NCBI RefSeq assembly: GCF_013260645.1
Contig: NZ_CP053921.1
Location: 1,054,001-1,118,000, forward strand
Direction of reading: 5' to 3'
DNA from: Erythrobacter mangrovi
GTDB lineage: Bacteria; Pseudomonadota; Alphaproteobacteria; Sphingomonadales; Sphingomonadaceae
DNA length: 64,000 nt
Shown piece after piece: positions 54,914 to 63,617 of this stretch. Below the pieces are notes generated by a model that was given only the letters and a program-made list of their open reading frames with translations, was not told the origin of the DNA and ran no database searches. Position 1 is the stretch's first letter. The number at the start of each line of letters is the position of its first letter. Position numbers and translations under genes: made by a program.

Positions 54914-55246
54914 TCAGCGCTCGACGGGCTCCACCGGTATTGTCGGCAGGATCTGCTGGATTTCGGCATAGGTTGTCACTGCATTGTCGCAGGCGCGGCG
55001 GTTGCCTTCCTGGCATTCGTCGAGCTGCTTTTCGTATTGCCGTTGGAGCTTGGCGAGCCGCGCTTCGCGCTGGCGGATCTCTCGTCCGCGCTTCTGGTCC
55101 GCTTCCGATTGGCTTGTCGTTGCGAGGTCAACTCCCTTGCTGGCGACACGGACTGGCGCGGTCGCCACATCATAAGCCGCCTTCGCGATACAGCCCTGTA
55201 GAAGCAGGGCTGCAGGTAGGGAGGCAGATAAGACTAGGCGGCGCAT
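54914..55246 (-). CDS. Small lipoprotein with start codon inside a perfect hairpin
   Basis: This 110-residue protein has a signal peptide and lipobox (MRRLVLSASLPAALLLQGC). A charged coiled-coil-like middle follows (QKRGREIRQREARLAKLQRQ), then a Cys pair and a proline-containing end. Function unknown. The ATG at 55246 has AAGGA 8 bp upstream and is preferred to an in-frame ATG at 55261. Both the Shine-Dalgarno and the ATG fall in a 39-nt hairpin (55234-55272). Confidence 0.82.
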   Translation of the reverse strand: MRRLVLSASLPAALLLQGCIAKAAYDVATAPVRVASKGVDLATTSQSEADQKRGREIRQREARLAKLQRQYEKQLDECQEGNRRACDNAVTTYAEIQQILPTIPVEPVER

Positions 55247-55272
55247 GGCAATTCCTTCCATGCGCCGCCTAG
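55234..55272 (-). promoter_or_regulatory. Perfect 15-bp inverted repeat around the lipoprotein ribosome binding site
   Basis: CTAGGCGGCGCATGG and CCATGCGCCGCCTAG are exact reverse complements separated by nine bases (AAGGAATTG). In the minus-strand transcript the loop is the Shine-Dalgarno and the 3' arm holds the start codon and the next three codons. The folded form should hide the AUG while exposing the Shine-Dalgarno. It could also insulate this gene from the head-GIN gene that ends at 55300. Confidence 0.7.
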
Positions 55273-55299
55273 CTGGATTGTTGTGAGCCGTCGATGAAC

Positions 55300-56121
55300 T
55301 CAGGCTTCAGGTGCCTCCGGGGCCTCCGGTGCAGTAGGGGGTTCGGGAGCCTCCGTAGCCACAGGAGCCTCAGTTGTGCCCTGTGCAGACTTGCAGTTGA
55401 GCTTGCCCGAACCCATGGCGCTGACGGTGCAATTGGCGCGGCCATGGACGGTCACGGTGCCCGATCCCATGATGCTCGCATCAACCGTGCCGTCGGAAGA
55501 AAACTCGGTGTCGCCCGAACCGGCGACCGAAATGTCGGCGGTATCCACCTTGAGCCCCGCCATGCGTGCTCGACCCGAGCCGGCCACGGTCATGTCGAGC
55601 TTGTCGGCGCTGCCCGAGGCCTCGAAATCGCCCGATCCGGCGATCGTCAAGTCGAGCGCTTCGGCGGTGACCTTGGCAACGCTTGCCTTGCCCGATCCGG
55701 CAATGGTTACGTCTGCCTTGCCAGATAGCGAGGCGGCCTCGATTGAGCCTGATCCGGCAAGTACGATCCCGGTGAGGCCGGGCAGCGTCACGCGGATCGT
55801 AGCGGTGCCCTTGTCCTTCCAGCCATCCTTGCCGCGAACGATGCCCAGCGTGTCGCCATCCAGCGAGAAGCGCAGCGCGTCTACAGCGTCCTGATCGCCT
55901 GAGACATCGATATCGAGGGTATCCCCGTCGCTGACTATGACCCGGTCGGGGCTGGCGAGCACCAGTTCGGTCGGCGCCTTTCCGCTCATGTCGAGTTCGG
56001 ACAGCGGCACGGCGTCTTCGTCACCGATGCGCACTTGCATGCCGTCGCAACCCGAAACCAGGACAGCGCCAGCGAGCGCGGCGACCGGGGCGAGGCCTTT
56101 GAGTATCTTGTGGATCATCAT
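55300..56121 (-). CDS. Head-GIN domain (DUF2807) lipoprotein
   Basis: This 273-residue lipoprotein has a signal peptide and lipobox (LAPVAALAGAVLVSGC). The DUF2807 region folds as a beta-helix, visible as a ladder of repeats around GSG turns (VLAGSGSIEAASLSGKADVTIAGSGK, AGSGDFEASG, AGSGRARMAG, AGSGDTEFSS, MGSGTVTVHG). The C-terminal tail is Glu-Ala-Pro rich (PTAPEAPEAPEA). Function unknown, and related proteins sit in envelope or adhesion contexts. AAGGA lies 9 bp before the ATG at 56121. Confidence 0.88.
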   Translation of the reverse strand: MMIHKILKGLAPVAALAGAVLVSGCDGMQVRIGDEDAVPLSELDMSGKAPTELVLASPDRVIVSDGDTLDIDVSGDQDAVDALRFSLDGDTLGIVRGKDGWKDKGTATIRVTLPGLTGIVLAGSGSIEAASLSGKADVTIAGSGKASVAKVTAEALDLTIAGSGDFEASGSADKLDMTVAGSGRARMAGLKVDTADISVAGSGDTEFSSDGTVDASIMGSGTVTVHGRANCTVSAMGSGKLNCKSAQGTTEAPVATEAPEPPTAPEAPEAPEA

Positions 56122-56190
56122 CGAAGCAGTTCCTTGTATGCCGATAGTCCGTGTTGCCGTTATAATACAGCGAGTGCCAGCATTCAAGCC

Positions 56191-56224
56191 AAACGAAAGG
56201 GGCCGCCCCTTGCGGAGCGGCCCC
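56191..56224 (-). terminator. Rho-independent terminator of carD
   Basis: On the minus strand GGGGCCGC and GGCGGCCCC arms are followed by TTTCGTTT. It lies about 40 bp after the carD stop. Confidence 0.8.
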
Positions 56225-56263
56225 AAACGCTATTTTCGTCGAAGCTGGGAAGGCGCCGGTCGA

Positions 56264-56797
56264 TCAGGCCTCTTCGGTGTTCTCGTAATACTGCGGCGCG
56301 TGTTCGCGCAGCACGTCGAGGATCTTGCCGAGCGCGGTCGGCTCGTCGGTCTTCTCCATCGCCGCCAGTTCGCGGGCCAGGCGGCTCGAAGCCGCTTCGA
56401 AGATCTGGCGTTCCGAATAGCTCTGTTCTGGCTGGTCTTCGGGGCGGAACAGGTCGCGGGTCACCTCGGCGATCGACACGAGGTCGCCCGAATTGATCTT
56501 GGCTTCGTATTCCTGCGCGCGGCGCGACCACATGGTACGCTTGACCTTGGGCTTGCCCTTGAGCGTTTCCATCGCTTCCTTCAGCGTCTTGTCGCTCGAC
56601 AGCTTACGCATGCCAATCGATTCAACCTTGTTGACGGGAACGCGGAGCGTCATGCGCTCCTTCTCGAAACGGAGGACGTAGAGATCGAGCTGCATGCCTG
56701 CGATTTCTTCGCTTTGCAGCTCCACGACGCGTCCCACGCCGTGCTTGGGGTAAACAACGTAATCGCCAACGTCGAAGGCATTCGCCTGGCTTGCCAT
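56264..56797 (-). CDS. carD: CarD-family transcription regulator
   Basis: This 177-residue protein has an N-terminal RNA-polymerase-interaction Tudor-like domain (AFDVGDYVVYPKHGVGRVVEL ... LYVLRFEKERMTLRVPVNKVESIGMRKL). A C-terminal helical DNA-binding domain follows (TMWSRRAQEYEAKINSGDLVSIAEVTRDLF). CarD stabilises open promoter complexes at rRNA and other promoters. The ATG at 56797 has AAAGGA 8 bp upstream. The neighbour fdxA is commonly adjacent in alphaproteobacteria. Confidence 0.93.
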   Translation of the reverse strand: MASQANAFDVGDYVVYPKHGVGRVVELQSEEIAGMQLDLYVLRFEKERMTLRVPVNKVESIGMRKLSSDKTLKEAMETLKGKPKVKRTMWSRRAQEYEAKINSGDLVSIAEVTRDLFRPEDQPEQSYSERQIFEAASSRLARELAAMEKTDEPTALGKILDVLREHAPQYYENTEEA

Positions 56798-56969
56798 GCA
56801 ATCCATCCTTTCGTCCGGGCGCGGCCGCTGAGGGGCTGCAGCGTCACCAAGAGACCGTACCGCGATCCATGGAGCGGAGCGCGGTGTGGAACCTTCGGTG
56901 TCGTTGCTTGGGTGGCCTGCCCTTCCAATTCTTCACACCTGACCGGGAGCAAACCGGTGCAGTTGTTGC

Positions 56970-56975
56970 ATTATA
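56970..56975 (-). promoter_or_regulatory. Possible -10 element for carD
   Basis: A perfect TATAAT on the minus strand lies about 170 bp before the carD ATG, just downstream of the palindrome at 56993-57009. No good -35 hexamer is seen at the normal distance, so an activator may be needed or the match may be chance. Confidence 0.35.
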
Positions 56976-56992
56976 TAGCACAGTCGCAAGAA

Positions 56993-57009
56993 AATTGCGA
57001 ATCGCAATT
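56993..57009. promoter_or_regulatory. 17-bp perfect palindrome between carD and fdxA
   Basis: AATTGCGAATCGCAATT is a perfect palindrome around a single central base, and a third half-site TCGCAA (56984) lies 5 bp to the left. It sits about 20 bp upstream of the TATAAT facing carD and 50 bp beyond the fdxA stop, a position fit for an operator. The binding factor is unknown. Confidence 0.5.
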
Positions 57010-57056
57010 CACATCGACCGGAAGTGGCATGGCGGCGCGCCCTGCGCGCGGAGGAA

Positions 57057-57395
57057 TCAGTCGCCTTCGCCGGGCTCGGGAGAGAAGTACTTGTCGTACT
57101 TGTCATCTTCGCCCTTGTGCTCGTCAGCATCCGCAGGCGCATCCTTGCTCTGCGTGATGTTCGGCCATTCGGCGGAGAACTTGGTGTTGAGCTCGAGCCA
57201 CTTCTCCAGCCCATCCTCCGTGTCGGGGAGAATCGCTTCGGCGGGGCATTCCGGCTCGCACACGCCGCAGTCGATGCATTCGCTGGGGTTGATGACGAGC
57301 ATGTTCTCGCCTTCGTAGAAGCAGTCGACCGGGCAGACCTCGACGCAGTCGGTGTACTTGCACTTGATGCAGGCGTCGGTGACGACATAGGTCAT
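57057..57395 (-). CDS. fdxA: Seven-iron ferredoxin FdxA
   Basis: This 112-residue ferredoxin carries one [3Fe-4S] and one [4Fe-4S] cluster, closely resembling Azotobacter ferredoxin I: C9, C17, C21 and C25 in [20 protein letters not shown], and C40, C43, C46 and C50 in [12 protein letters not shown]. The C-terminal extension is acidic ([15 protein letters not shown]). It carries electrons in the cytoplasm. Clusters would come from the suf system. Confidence 0.95.
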   Translation of the reverse strand: MTYVVTDACIKCKYTDCVEVCPVDCFYEGENMLVINPSECIDCGVCEPECPAEAILPDTEDGLEKWLELNTKFSAEWPNITQSKDAPADADEHKGEDDKYDKYFSPEPGEGD

Positions 57396-57448
57396 GGGTA
57401 GTCGGATCCCTTGCGAAGTGTTTCCCTGAATCCTGCTGCTAGGGCCGA

Positions 57449-57706
57449 TTATTGCTTTGGGTCAAGCTCCCGATAGCAGGCCTGCGCCTCACGCGGCGGG
57501 CCACGCCGTTCGGGCAGGGCGAGTATTTCTACTAGGCGGACAAACTTGCCGAGTGGGATCGTCAGGATGTCGCCGACGCGTACGTCCTGCGAGCCACGGG
57601 TGACGCGTTCCCCATTGCGCCGGATCAGGCCCTGTTCGACCAGCTTTTGCGCCGCGCTGCGTGTGCGCACGAAACGCAAGGTACACAGCAAACGGTCGAT
57701 CCTCAC
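57449..57706 (-). CDS. S4-domain RNA-binding protein (Hsp15-like)
   Basis: This 85-residue protein starts with an S4 fold ([40 protein letters not shown]), with the positively charged surface of Hsp15, which binds stalled 50S subunits carrying nascent chains. A GTG start at 57706 is the only start in frame. It lies 12 bp after the helicase stop, so the pair is one operon, a common arrangement in alphaproteobacteria. Confidence 0.9.
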   Translation of the reverse strand: MRIDRLLCTLRFVRTRSAAQKLVEQGLIRRNGERVTRGSQDVRVGDILTIPLGKFVRLVEILALPERRGPPREAQACYRELDPKQ

Positions 57707-57718
57707 GGACGCGCCATC

Positions 57719-60217
57719 TCAGCGAATCAAGTCTGCCAATGCAGCAAAGGCGCTGCCTTCACGCGGCTGGGCAGGCGCAGCGCGTTCCTGCTTGCGGCGC
57801 GAAGGACGCCATTCCCACAGGTCCGGCCGCGGAGGGCCGCACACGCCTTCCGCCAACGGCCTTGCGCGCTGGATCCGGAAACCCGCGCCTCCCAGCAACC
57901 GGATGACACTATCCTGTTCGAGGCCGATCGATATCGGCAGGGCCAGGTCGACCACGAACTTGCGCCGCCGGTCCTTGGCCTGCGCCTTGGCGCGGGCTTC
58001 GTGTGCGGCGCGCAGGATCTTCTCGGCCAGATCGATGCGGATCGCCTGCTCACCAGCCGGACGATACCCCGATGGGAGCTTCTTGCCCCCGGCAATGACC
58101 GGTAGCATCGCCTCCTGCAACGGCCTTCGATCGATCCCAAGGGCACTCAACAGCTGGCGCGGGGCCGGTTTGAGTAGTGCCGGTGCGAAGATGTCGAGCG
58201 CCCCGAAGGTCACCCCGATCTTCCTGAGAAACGGCCGCATTTCCTTGGGCAGGTGCTCGATTCCCGCTCGCTCGCGGCTGGTGTAGCCGTGGCCGGCGAT
58301 GAGGTTGAGCAGCAGCGCACGCGCCTGCGAGCCGGCCTCGGGATCCCTCGCCGCCATGTGAAGCCGCTCCAGCGGCTCGAGCGGGGCGAGTTTGGCTTCG
58401 AGCCAGCGCGTCAGTGCAGAGAGCAGCGCCTCGCTTGCCCGATTGGGCAAGGCGGCGACCTCACGCGAGGGATGCAACACCGGCGTCACGGTGCCGTCGC
58501 GGACCTCGAGCCGTGCCAGCTCCTCGCCTTTCCAGCGAAGCGTACCCCTGCCGAGCTCTATTTCTGCCAAATCGGACGCAGCCAGCGCTTCCGCCCTTTG
58601 GCCGAGCAAGCGCGGAAGCGCCTTTTCGGCTGCAGCCAGCAGCATCCGGCGATCCTCATGGCGAGCACCGGGGTCAACCGCGAAGCGGAAGCCCGTGACC
58701 GTGCCGAGCTGCTCATCCTCTACGGTCACGCTACCGTCCTCGCTCAACGTAATAGGCAGCATGCCGGTGTCTTCACCCAGCGATTTCATCAGGATTGCGG
58801 TCCTCCGGTTAACGAATCTCTCAGTCAGTCGCGCATGCAACGCGTCCGACAGTTTGGCCTCGACGCCGCGCGCCCGCGACGCCATTTCGTCACGCGCCAG
58901 CACCCAATCGGGTCGCTGGCAGATATAGGCCCAGCTGCGAATCGCCGCGATCCGCCCCTGCAGCGTATCGATGTCGCCCGCCATATTGGCGAGTTCGCTG
59001 ATTCTCGCTGCGACATAATCCGCGCCAAGATAACCTTCGCTGAGATCCTGCCACAGCCGCGCAACGAAGCGGGCGTGCACGTCCGGGCCGCGCTGGCGAA
59101 AATCAGGCAGAGAACAGGCTTCCCAGAATCGCCGCACCATGCCGGGACTGCGCACATTGATCGCGACCGCATCTTCGGCGAGGGTTTTGAGTGTCGTCAG
59201 GTCGATCGCTTCGGGGGCAAGGCGCAGCGCGGGATCTTCCGGCGTTGCTTCAAGATCGTCGATCAGCCGCTGCAGCGAATCGAAACGAGGCTCAGGCTCC
59301 CGCCAGAACAGGTGCGTGAGCGGCGCGAAGCGATGCTCTTCGATCGCGTAGACCTCTTCATCGGTGAACTCGGGCGCTTCGCTGCGTTGCCCAGCCAGGG
59401 TGCCGAATGTGCCGTCGCGCTGGTGGCGGCCTGCCCGCCCGGCGATCTGAGCCATCTCGGCCGGCAAAAGGCGCCGCATACGGACCCCATCGAACTTGGT
59501 AAGCCCGGCGAAAGCGACGTGGTTTACATCGAGGTTGAGCCCCATCCCGATCGCATCGGTAGCGACGATATAGTCGACCTCTCCGCTCTGGAAGAGCGCT
59601 ACCTGCTTGTTGCGGGTCTCCGGGCTTAACGCGCCCATGACTACAGCGGCACCGCCGCGAAAACGGCGCAGCATTTCCGCCACCGCGTAGACCTGCTCCG
59701 CACTGAAAGCGACAATCGCGCTGCGCGGGGGTAGGCGGGATAACTTGCGTGGGCCGATATGCTTGAGCGTCGAGAATCGCGGCCGGTCCGAGATCTCCGC
59801 CTTGGGGATGAGTTGGCGGACCAGCGGCTCGACCGTCGCCGAACCCAGCAGCATGGTTTCCTCGCGCCCGCGTGTGTTGAGCAGGCGATCGGTGAAAATG
59901 TGGCCACGCTCACGATCGGCGGCGAGCTGGGCTTCATCGAGCGCGACGAAGGCCGATCCGGCACCATCGCGCGGCATCGCCTCGACCGTGCAGCACAGAT
60001 ACCGTGCGGTGTTCGGTTCGATCCGCTCTTCACCGGTGATCAATGCGACCTGGCTGTCACCCTTGATTGCCCGGACGCGATCGTAAACCTCCCGAGCCAG
60101 CAGGCGCAGTGGGAAGCCCATGCAGCCGCTCGAATGCGCTACCATGCGCTCGATCGCGAGATGCGTCTTGCCGGTGTTTGTGGGTCCGAGAACCGCCTTG
60201 ATCGCGCTATCCTGCAC
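57719..60217 (-). CDS. SUV3-like DEAD/DExH RNA helicase
   Basis: This 832-residue superfamily 2 helicase resembles mitochondrial SUV3: Walker A LGPTNTGKTHLAIERM (near the N-terminus), LALIT-type motif Ib, DEAQ box in FVALDEAQLAADRERGHIF, motif III GSAT, and motif VI QIAGRAGRHQRDGTFGTL. The remaining 450 residues are a helical C-terminal region with no domain I can name. It is probably part of RNA turnover. The start codon is GTG at 60217. Confidence 0.88.
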   Translation of the reverse strand: MQDSAIKAVLGPTNTGKTHLAIERMVAHSSGCMGFPLRLLAREVYDRVRAIKGDSQVALITGEERIEPNTARYLCCTVEAMPRDGAGSAFVALDEAQLAADRERGHIFTDRLLNTRGREETMLLGSATVEPLVRQLIPKAEISDRPRFSTLKHIGPRKLSRLPPRSAIVAFSAEQVYAVAEMLRRFRGGAAVVMGALSPETRNKQVALFQSGEVDYIVATDAIGMGLNLDVNHVAFAGLTKFDGVRMRRLLPAEMAQIAGRAGRHQRDGTFGTLAGQRSEAPEFTDEEVYAIEEHRFAPLTHLFWREPEPRFDSLQRLIDDLEATPEDPALRLAPEAIDLTTLKTLAEDAVAINVRSPGMVRRFWEACSLPDFRQRGPDVHARFVARLWQDLSEGYLGADYVAARISELANMAGDIDTLQGRIAAIRSWAYICQRPDWVLARDEMASRARGVEAKLSDALHARLTERFVNRRTAILMKSLGEDTGMLPITLSEDGSVTVEDEQLGTVTGFRFAVDPGARHEDRRMLLAAAEKALPRLLGQRAEALAASDLAEIELGRGTLRWKGEELARLEVRDGTVTPVLHPSREVAALPNRASEALLSALTRWLEAKLAPLEPLERLHMAARDPEAGSQARALLLNLIAGHGYTSRERAGIEHLPKEMRPFLRKIGVTFGALDIFAPALLKPAPRQLLSALGIDRRPLQEAMLPVIAGGKKLPSGYRPAGEQAIRIDLAEKILRAAHEARAKAQAKDRRRKFVVDLALPISIGLEQDSVIRLLGGAGFRIQRARPLAEGVCGPPRPDLWEWRPSRRKQERAAPAQPREGSAFAALADLIR

Positions 60218-60412
60218 CTCGCCCCTGTGGCAGCGACGCCCGCGGGCTGCAACAGCCTGCCGAGAGGCAGACTCGTTTCATCGCATGCCGGACTCGCATG
60301 GTCGCAAGTTAAGCCCGTCTTTACTTTGTTTTGGCAGGAAAAGCAGGCAAGGGACGTGCAGGGATCGGGCCTTCCCGTTCACGCGCGGGCGGCCATGGAC
60401 GGAGGGTGAGGC

Positions 60413-62023
60413 GTGTACACGTCCCATGGGGACATCAGCGAAAGCACCGAAAACGGCATCACGGGCGGACCTGGCCAGCCAGCCGCCGCGCTTGCGCACG
60501 ACCAAGTGCTACCCATTCGCCCGACTACCGCTGCTTCGTGGGACCACCTGCGCATTCAGGTTTCTCAACGCCTTCAGGCCTTGGACCTCGCACCCGATCT
60601 AGGGTCCGAAATCGGCAGCAAGCGTTGGTTTCGCGGTCTCGGCACCTTCATCGGCCTCTCTGCCTTCGCACTCTCTTTCTGGCCCAGCTTTGCCCCGCTC
60701 GAAGCCGCTCCGATGGAGCGGATCGACGATGCTGTACGCGATGAATATCGCAGCCAGATGATCCTCCCGCTTGCGCTTGGCGCGGATAGCGGCCGCCACA
60801 TGGGCGCGACTTCGTTGGTCGAGCCATTGAGCGAGGCTCCTGAACGCCCGCGGATCGAGCTTCTGGCGACGCTGGGCCAGGGCGATAATTTCGATCGGAT
60901 GCTGCGCCGCGCAGGGGTCGGAACGGGAGACACCCAGAGGGTCCTCGACATGATTGGCGGCGCTCTTCCCCTGGCTGAAATCGAGCCGGGAACACAGGTC
61001 GATATTATACTCGGTCGCCGGCCAGCCCCTGGGGCGCCGCGCCCCCTCGAGAAACTGGCCTTCCGTGCGCGGTTCGACCTCGAACTCGAAGTTGGCCGCT
61101 TCGAGGATTCCGGCCCCCTGGCTCTCGTGAAGAAGCCGATCCGCGTCGACGACACGCCCCTGAGGATTCGCGGTACCGTGGGCAGCAGCCTCTACCGTTC
61201 GGCACGAGCCGCCGGCGCCCCGGCCAGTGCCGTACAGTCCTATCTCAAGACCCTTAGCCAACAAGTCGATTTGGACCGCGACCTGCGTGCGACGGATACA
61301 TTTGACCTGATCATTGCACATCGTCGGGCAGCGACCGGCGAACGCCAGGCTGGCCAGCTCCTATTCGCCGGCATCGATCGCGGTGAGAAGCCGAAGGTCC
61401 AGCTGATGCGCTGGGGGCGCGATGGCGAATTCTACGAGGCATCGGGCGTGGGCGAGCAGCGTGGGGGTTTGATGGCCCCGGTCAGCGGCCGGGTGGGCTC
61501 GCGCTATGGCATGCGGCGGCACCCGATCCTCGGCTATACCCGCATGCATTCGGGCCTCGACTACAAGGCTGGCTACGGTGCGCCGATCGTCGCCGTGACC
61601 GATGGCGTCGTGCTGTCCGCCGGTCGCGCGGGCGGTTGCGGCAACGCGGTGAAGCTGAGCCATGGGGGCGGGCTGCAGACGCGCTATTGCCACATGAGCC
61701 GCATGGCCGTGAGCGGTGGCCAGCGCGTACGCCGTGGGCAGGTGATCGGCTATGTCGGTTCGACAGGCCTCTCGACCGGTGCGCACCTGCATTATGAAAT
61801 GTATCGCAACGGCCGCGCGGTCGACCCTGCCTCGGTCAAGTATGTCACGCGCGCGCAGCTGTCGGGCACTGAGCTGCAGCGGTTCCGGCAGACGCTGTCG
61901 ACCCTGCGCCAGGTCGAAGTAGGTGCTGCCCTCGCCGACCTGGTTCCCACCTCCAGCGAAGTTGCCGAAGAAGCACCAAAGCGTGAAATCGACAAGCTCG
62001 ACGTGCCCAAACCGCTCCGCTGA
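60413..62023 (+). CDS. M23-family peptidoglycan endopeptidase
   Basis: In this 536-residue protein a hydrophobic segment (FIGLSAFALSFWPSFAPL at about 83-100) anchors it after a cytoplasmic N-terminus. A middle region (LLATLGQGDNFDRMLRRAGV, about 150-330) resembles OpgA/LysM-like regulatory modules. The LytM domain has zinc ligands H379 and D383 (RMHSGLDY) and H458 and H460 (GAHLHYEMY). It probably cuts peptide cross-links during growth or division. It starts with GTG and is divergent from the helicase. Confidence 0.9.
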   Translation: MYTSHGDISESTENGITGGPGQPAAALAHDQVLPIRPTTAASWDHLRIQVSQRLQALDLAPDLGSEIGSKRWFRGLGTFIGLSAFALSFWPSFAPLEAAPMERIDDAVRDEYRSQMILPLALGADSGRHMGATSLVEPLSEAPERPRIELLATLGQGDNFDRMLRRAGVGTGDTQRVLDMIGGALPLAEIEPGTQVDIILGRRPAPGAPRPLEKLAFRARFDLELEVGRFEDSGPLALVKKPIRVDDTPLRIRGTVGSSLYRSARAAGAPASAVQSYLKTLSQQVDLDRDLRATDTFDLIIAHRRAATGERQAGQLLFAGIDRGEKPKVQLMRWGRDGEFYEASGVGEQRGGLMAPVSGRVGSRYGMRRHPILGYTRMHSGLDYKAGYGAPIVAVTDGVVLSAGRAGGCGNAVKLSHGGGLQTRYCHMSRMAVSGGQRVRRGQVIGYVGSTGLSTGAHLHYEMYRNGRAVDPASVKYVTRAQLSGTELQRFRQTLSTLRQVEVGAALADLVPTSSEVAEEAPKREIDKLDVPKPLR

Positions 62024-62062
62024 GATTGCGCCTTGCAATTCCTTGCGGCACAGCGCCTTCCC

Positions 62063-63061
62063 ATGAGTGATGCAAGCTACCCCGCGACGCGTCTGCGCCG
62101 CACTCGTGTCAGCGGCTGGAGCCGCGCGATGCACCGTGAAACGGTGATGACTCCTGCCGACCTGATCTGGCCCCTATTCGTGACCGGAGGCTCGGGCATC
62201 GAGGAACCGATCGCGAGCCTGCCCGGCGTATCGCGATGGTCAGTAGACGGAATCGCCAAGCGAGCGAAGGAAGCTGTCGAACTGGGTATCCCGTGCATTG
62301 CGCTGTTTCCCAACACCCAGCCCGAAAGGCGCAGCGATGATGGGGCCGAGGCGCTCAATCCCGATAATCTCATGTGCCAGGCGATCAGGGCGGTCCGCGA
62401 CGCATGCGGCGGAGACGTCGGGATCCTCACCGACGTGGCGCTCGATCCCTATACCAGCCATGGCCAGGACGGTCTGCTCGACACGAGCGGTTATGTGGTC
62501 AACGACGACACGGTAGCGGTCCTGGTCGACCAGGCGGTCAACCAAGCCAATGCCGGCGCCGACATCATTGCGCCTTCCGACATGATGGATGGCCGTGTGC
62601 GGGCGATCCGCATGGCGCTTGAGATGAGCAACCATCCCAATGTCCAGATCATGGCCTATTCAGCGAAATACGCCTCTGCCTTCTACGGCCCGTTCCGCGA
62701 TGCCGTGGGGTCGGGCGGCCTGCTCAAGGGTGACAAAAAGAGCTACCAGATGGACCCAGCGAATGGCGACGAGGCGATGCGCGAGATCGCACTCGATATC
62801 GCCGAAGGCGCCGATAGCGTCATGGTCAAGCCCGGCCTTGCCTACCTCGACATCATTTGGCGGGCCAAGCAGCGTTTCGGCGTGCCGGTATTTGCCTATC
62901 AGGTGAGCGGCGAATACGCGCTGATCGAGGCCGGTGCCGCTTCGGGCATCGCCGATCGCGAGGCGTTGCTGATGGAGAAGCTGCTGGCATTCAAGCGAGC
63001 CGGCTGCTCCGGGGTTCTCACCTACCACGCACCGGTTGCTGCACGCCTCCTCAATGGCTGA
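62063..63061 (+). CDS. hemB: Delta-aminolevulinic acid dehydratase (porphobilinogen synthase)
   Basis: This 332-residue enzyme condenses two aminolevulinate molecules to porphobilinogen. It has FPNTQPERRSDDGAEAL, LTDVALDPYTSHGQDG, APSDMMDGRVRAIRMAL, the Schiff-base lysine in VMVKPGLAYLD and VSGEYAL. The metal site lacks the cysteine triad of zinc enzymes, having DVALDPYTSHGQDG instead, so it is the magnesium type. The ATG at 62063 was chosen over a TTG at 62033. Its end overlaps the next gene by 8 bp. Confidence 0.95.
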   Translation: MSDASYPATRLRRTRVSGWSRAMHRETVMTPADLIWPLFVTGGSGIEEPIASLPGVSRWSVDGIAKRAKEAVELGIPCIALFPNTQPERRSDDGAEALNPDNLMCQAIRAVRDACGGDVGILTDVALDPYTSHGQDGLLDTSGYVVNDDTVAVLVDQAVNQANAGADIIAPSDMMDGRVRAIRMALEMSNHPNVQIMAYSAKYASAFYGPFRDAVGSGGLLKGDKKSYQMDPANGDEAMREIALDIAEGADSVMVKPGLAYLDIIWRAKQRFGVPVFAYQVSGEYALIEAGAASGIADREALLMEKLLAFKRAGCSGVLTYHAPVAARLLNG

Positions 63062-63617
63062 GTACCGTCGAGAATCCGATCGCCTCATCCTGCGCGATTG
63101 GCGGGGCGATTTCGATTGGGAAGAGTTCTTCCTGGTTACCAATACCCCCGAAGTTATGCGTTGGCTGGGCGGATGTTTCGACGAGGCTGGGTGCTTGAAG
63201 CAACGCGAGCGGGTGGAAGCTTGCCGCTTGCGCAATGGCTTCTGCTTCTGGGCACTGGAGCGCAAGGAAGACGGCGCGCTGCTGGGGTTTTGCGGATTGA
63301 AGCGCGCTGATGCGCTGGGTTCGACAGTGACCGGACAAATGGAGATCGGCTGGCGCTTGCGCGAAGATGCCTGGGGCAGGGGGTATGCCAAGGAAGCCGC
63401 CAATGCCGCGCTGGCTGCTGCCTTCGGCGAGTTCGGTGCCAAGGAAGTCGTTGCGCTCACCGTTGCCGACAATACGGCAAGTTGGGGCCTGATGCTCAAG
63501 CTGGGAATGCGCCGGCGTGAAGAGCTGGATTATCCTGATGAACGCTATGATCACCCCTGGCGCGATACGGTGGTCTACTCGATCGATCGCACTACATGGG
63601 AGCGCCGCGATGGCTGA
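63054..63617 (+). CDS. GNAT family N-acetyltransferase (tandem copy 1)
   Basis: This 187-residue RimJ/RimL-type acetyltransferase has RRESDRLILRDWRGDFDWEEF at the N-terminus, the acetyl-CoA site WRLREDAWGRGYAKEAANA, and VADNTASWGLMLKLGMRR. The substrate is unknown. The ATG overlaps the hemB stop within ATGGCTGA, and the following paralogue overlaps this gene in exactly the same way. Confidence 0.88.
   Translation: MAEYRRESDRLILRDWRGDFDWEEFFLVTNTPEVMRWLGGCFDEAGCLKQRERVEACRLRNGFCFWALERKEDGALLGFCGLKRADALGSTVTGQMEIGWRLREDAWGRGYAKEAANAALAAAFGEFGAKEVVALTVADNTASWGLMLKLGMRRREELDYPDERYDHPWRDTVVYSIDRTTWERRDG

Noticed and set aside
58253..59629. 458-codon open frame opposite the helicase
   Set aside because: Shadow of the SUV3-like helicase, low-complexity basic translation.
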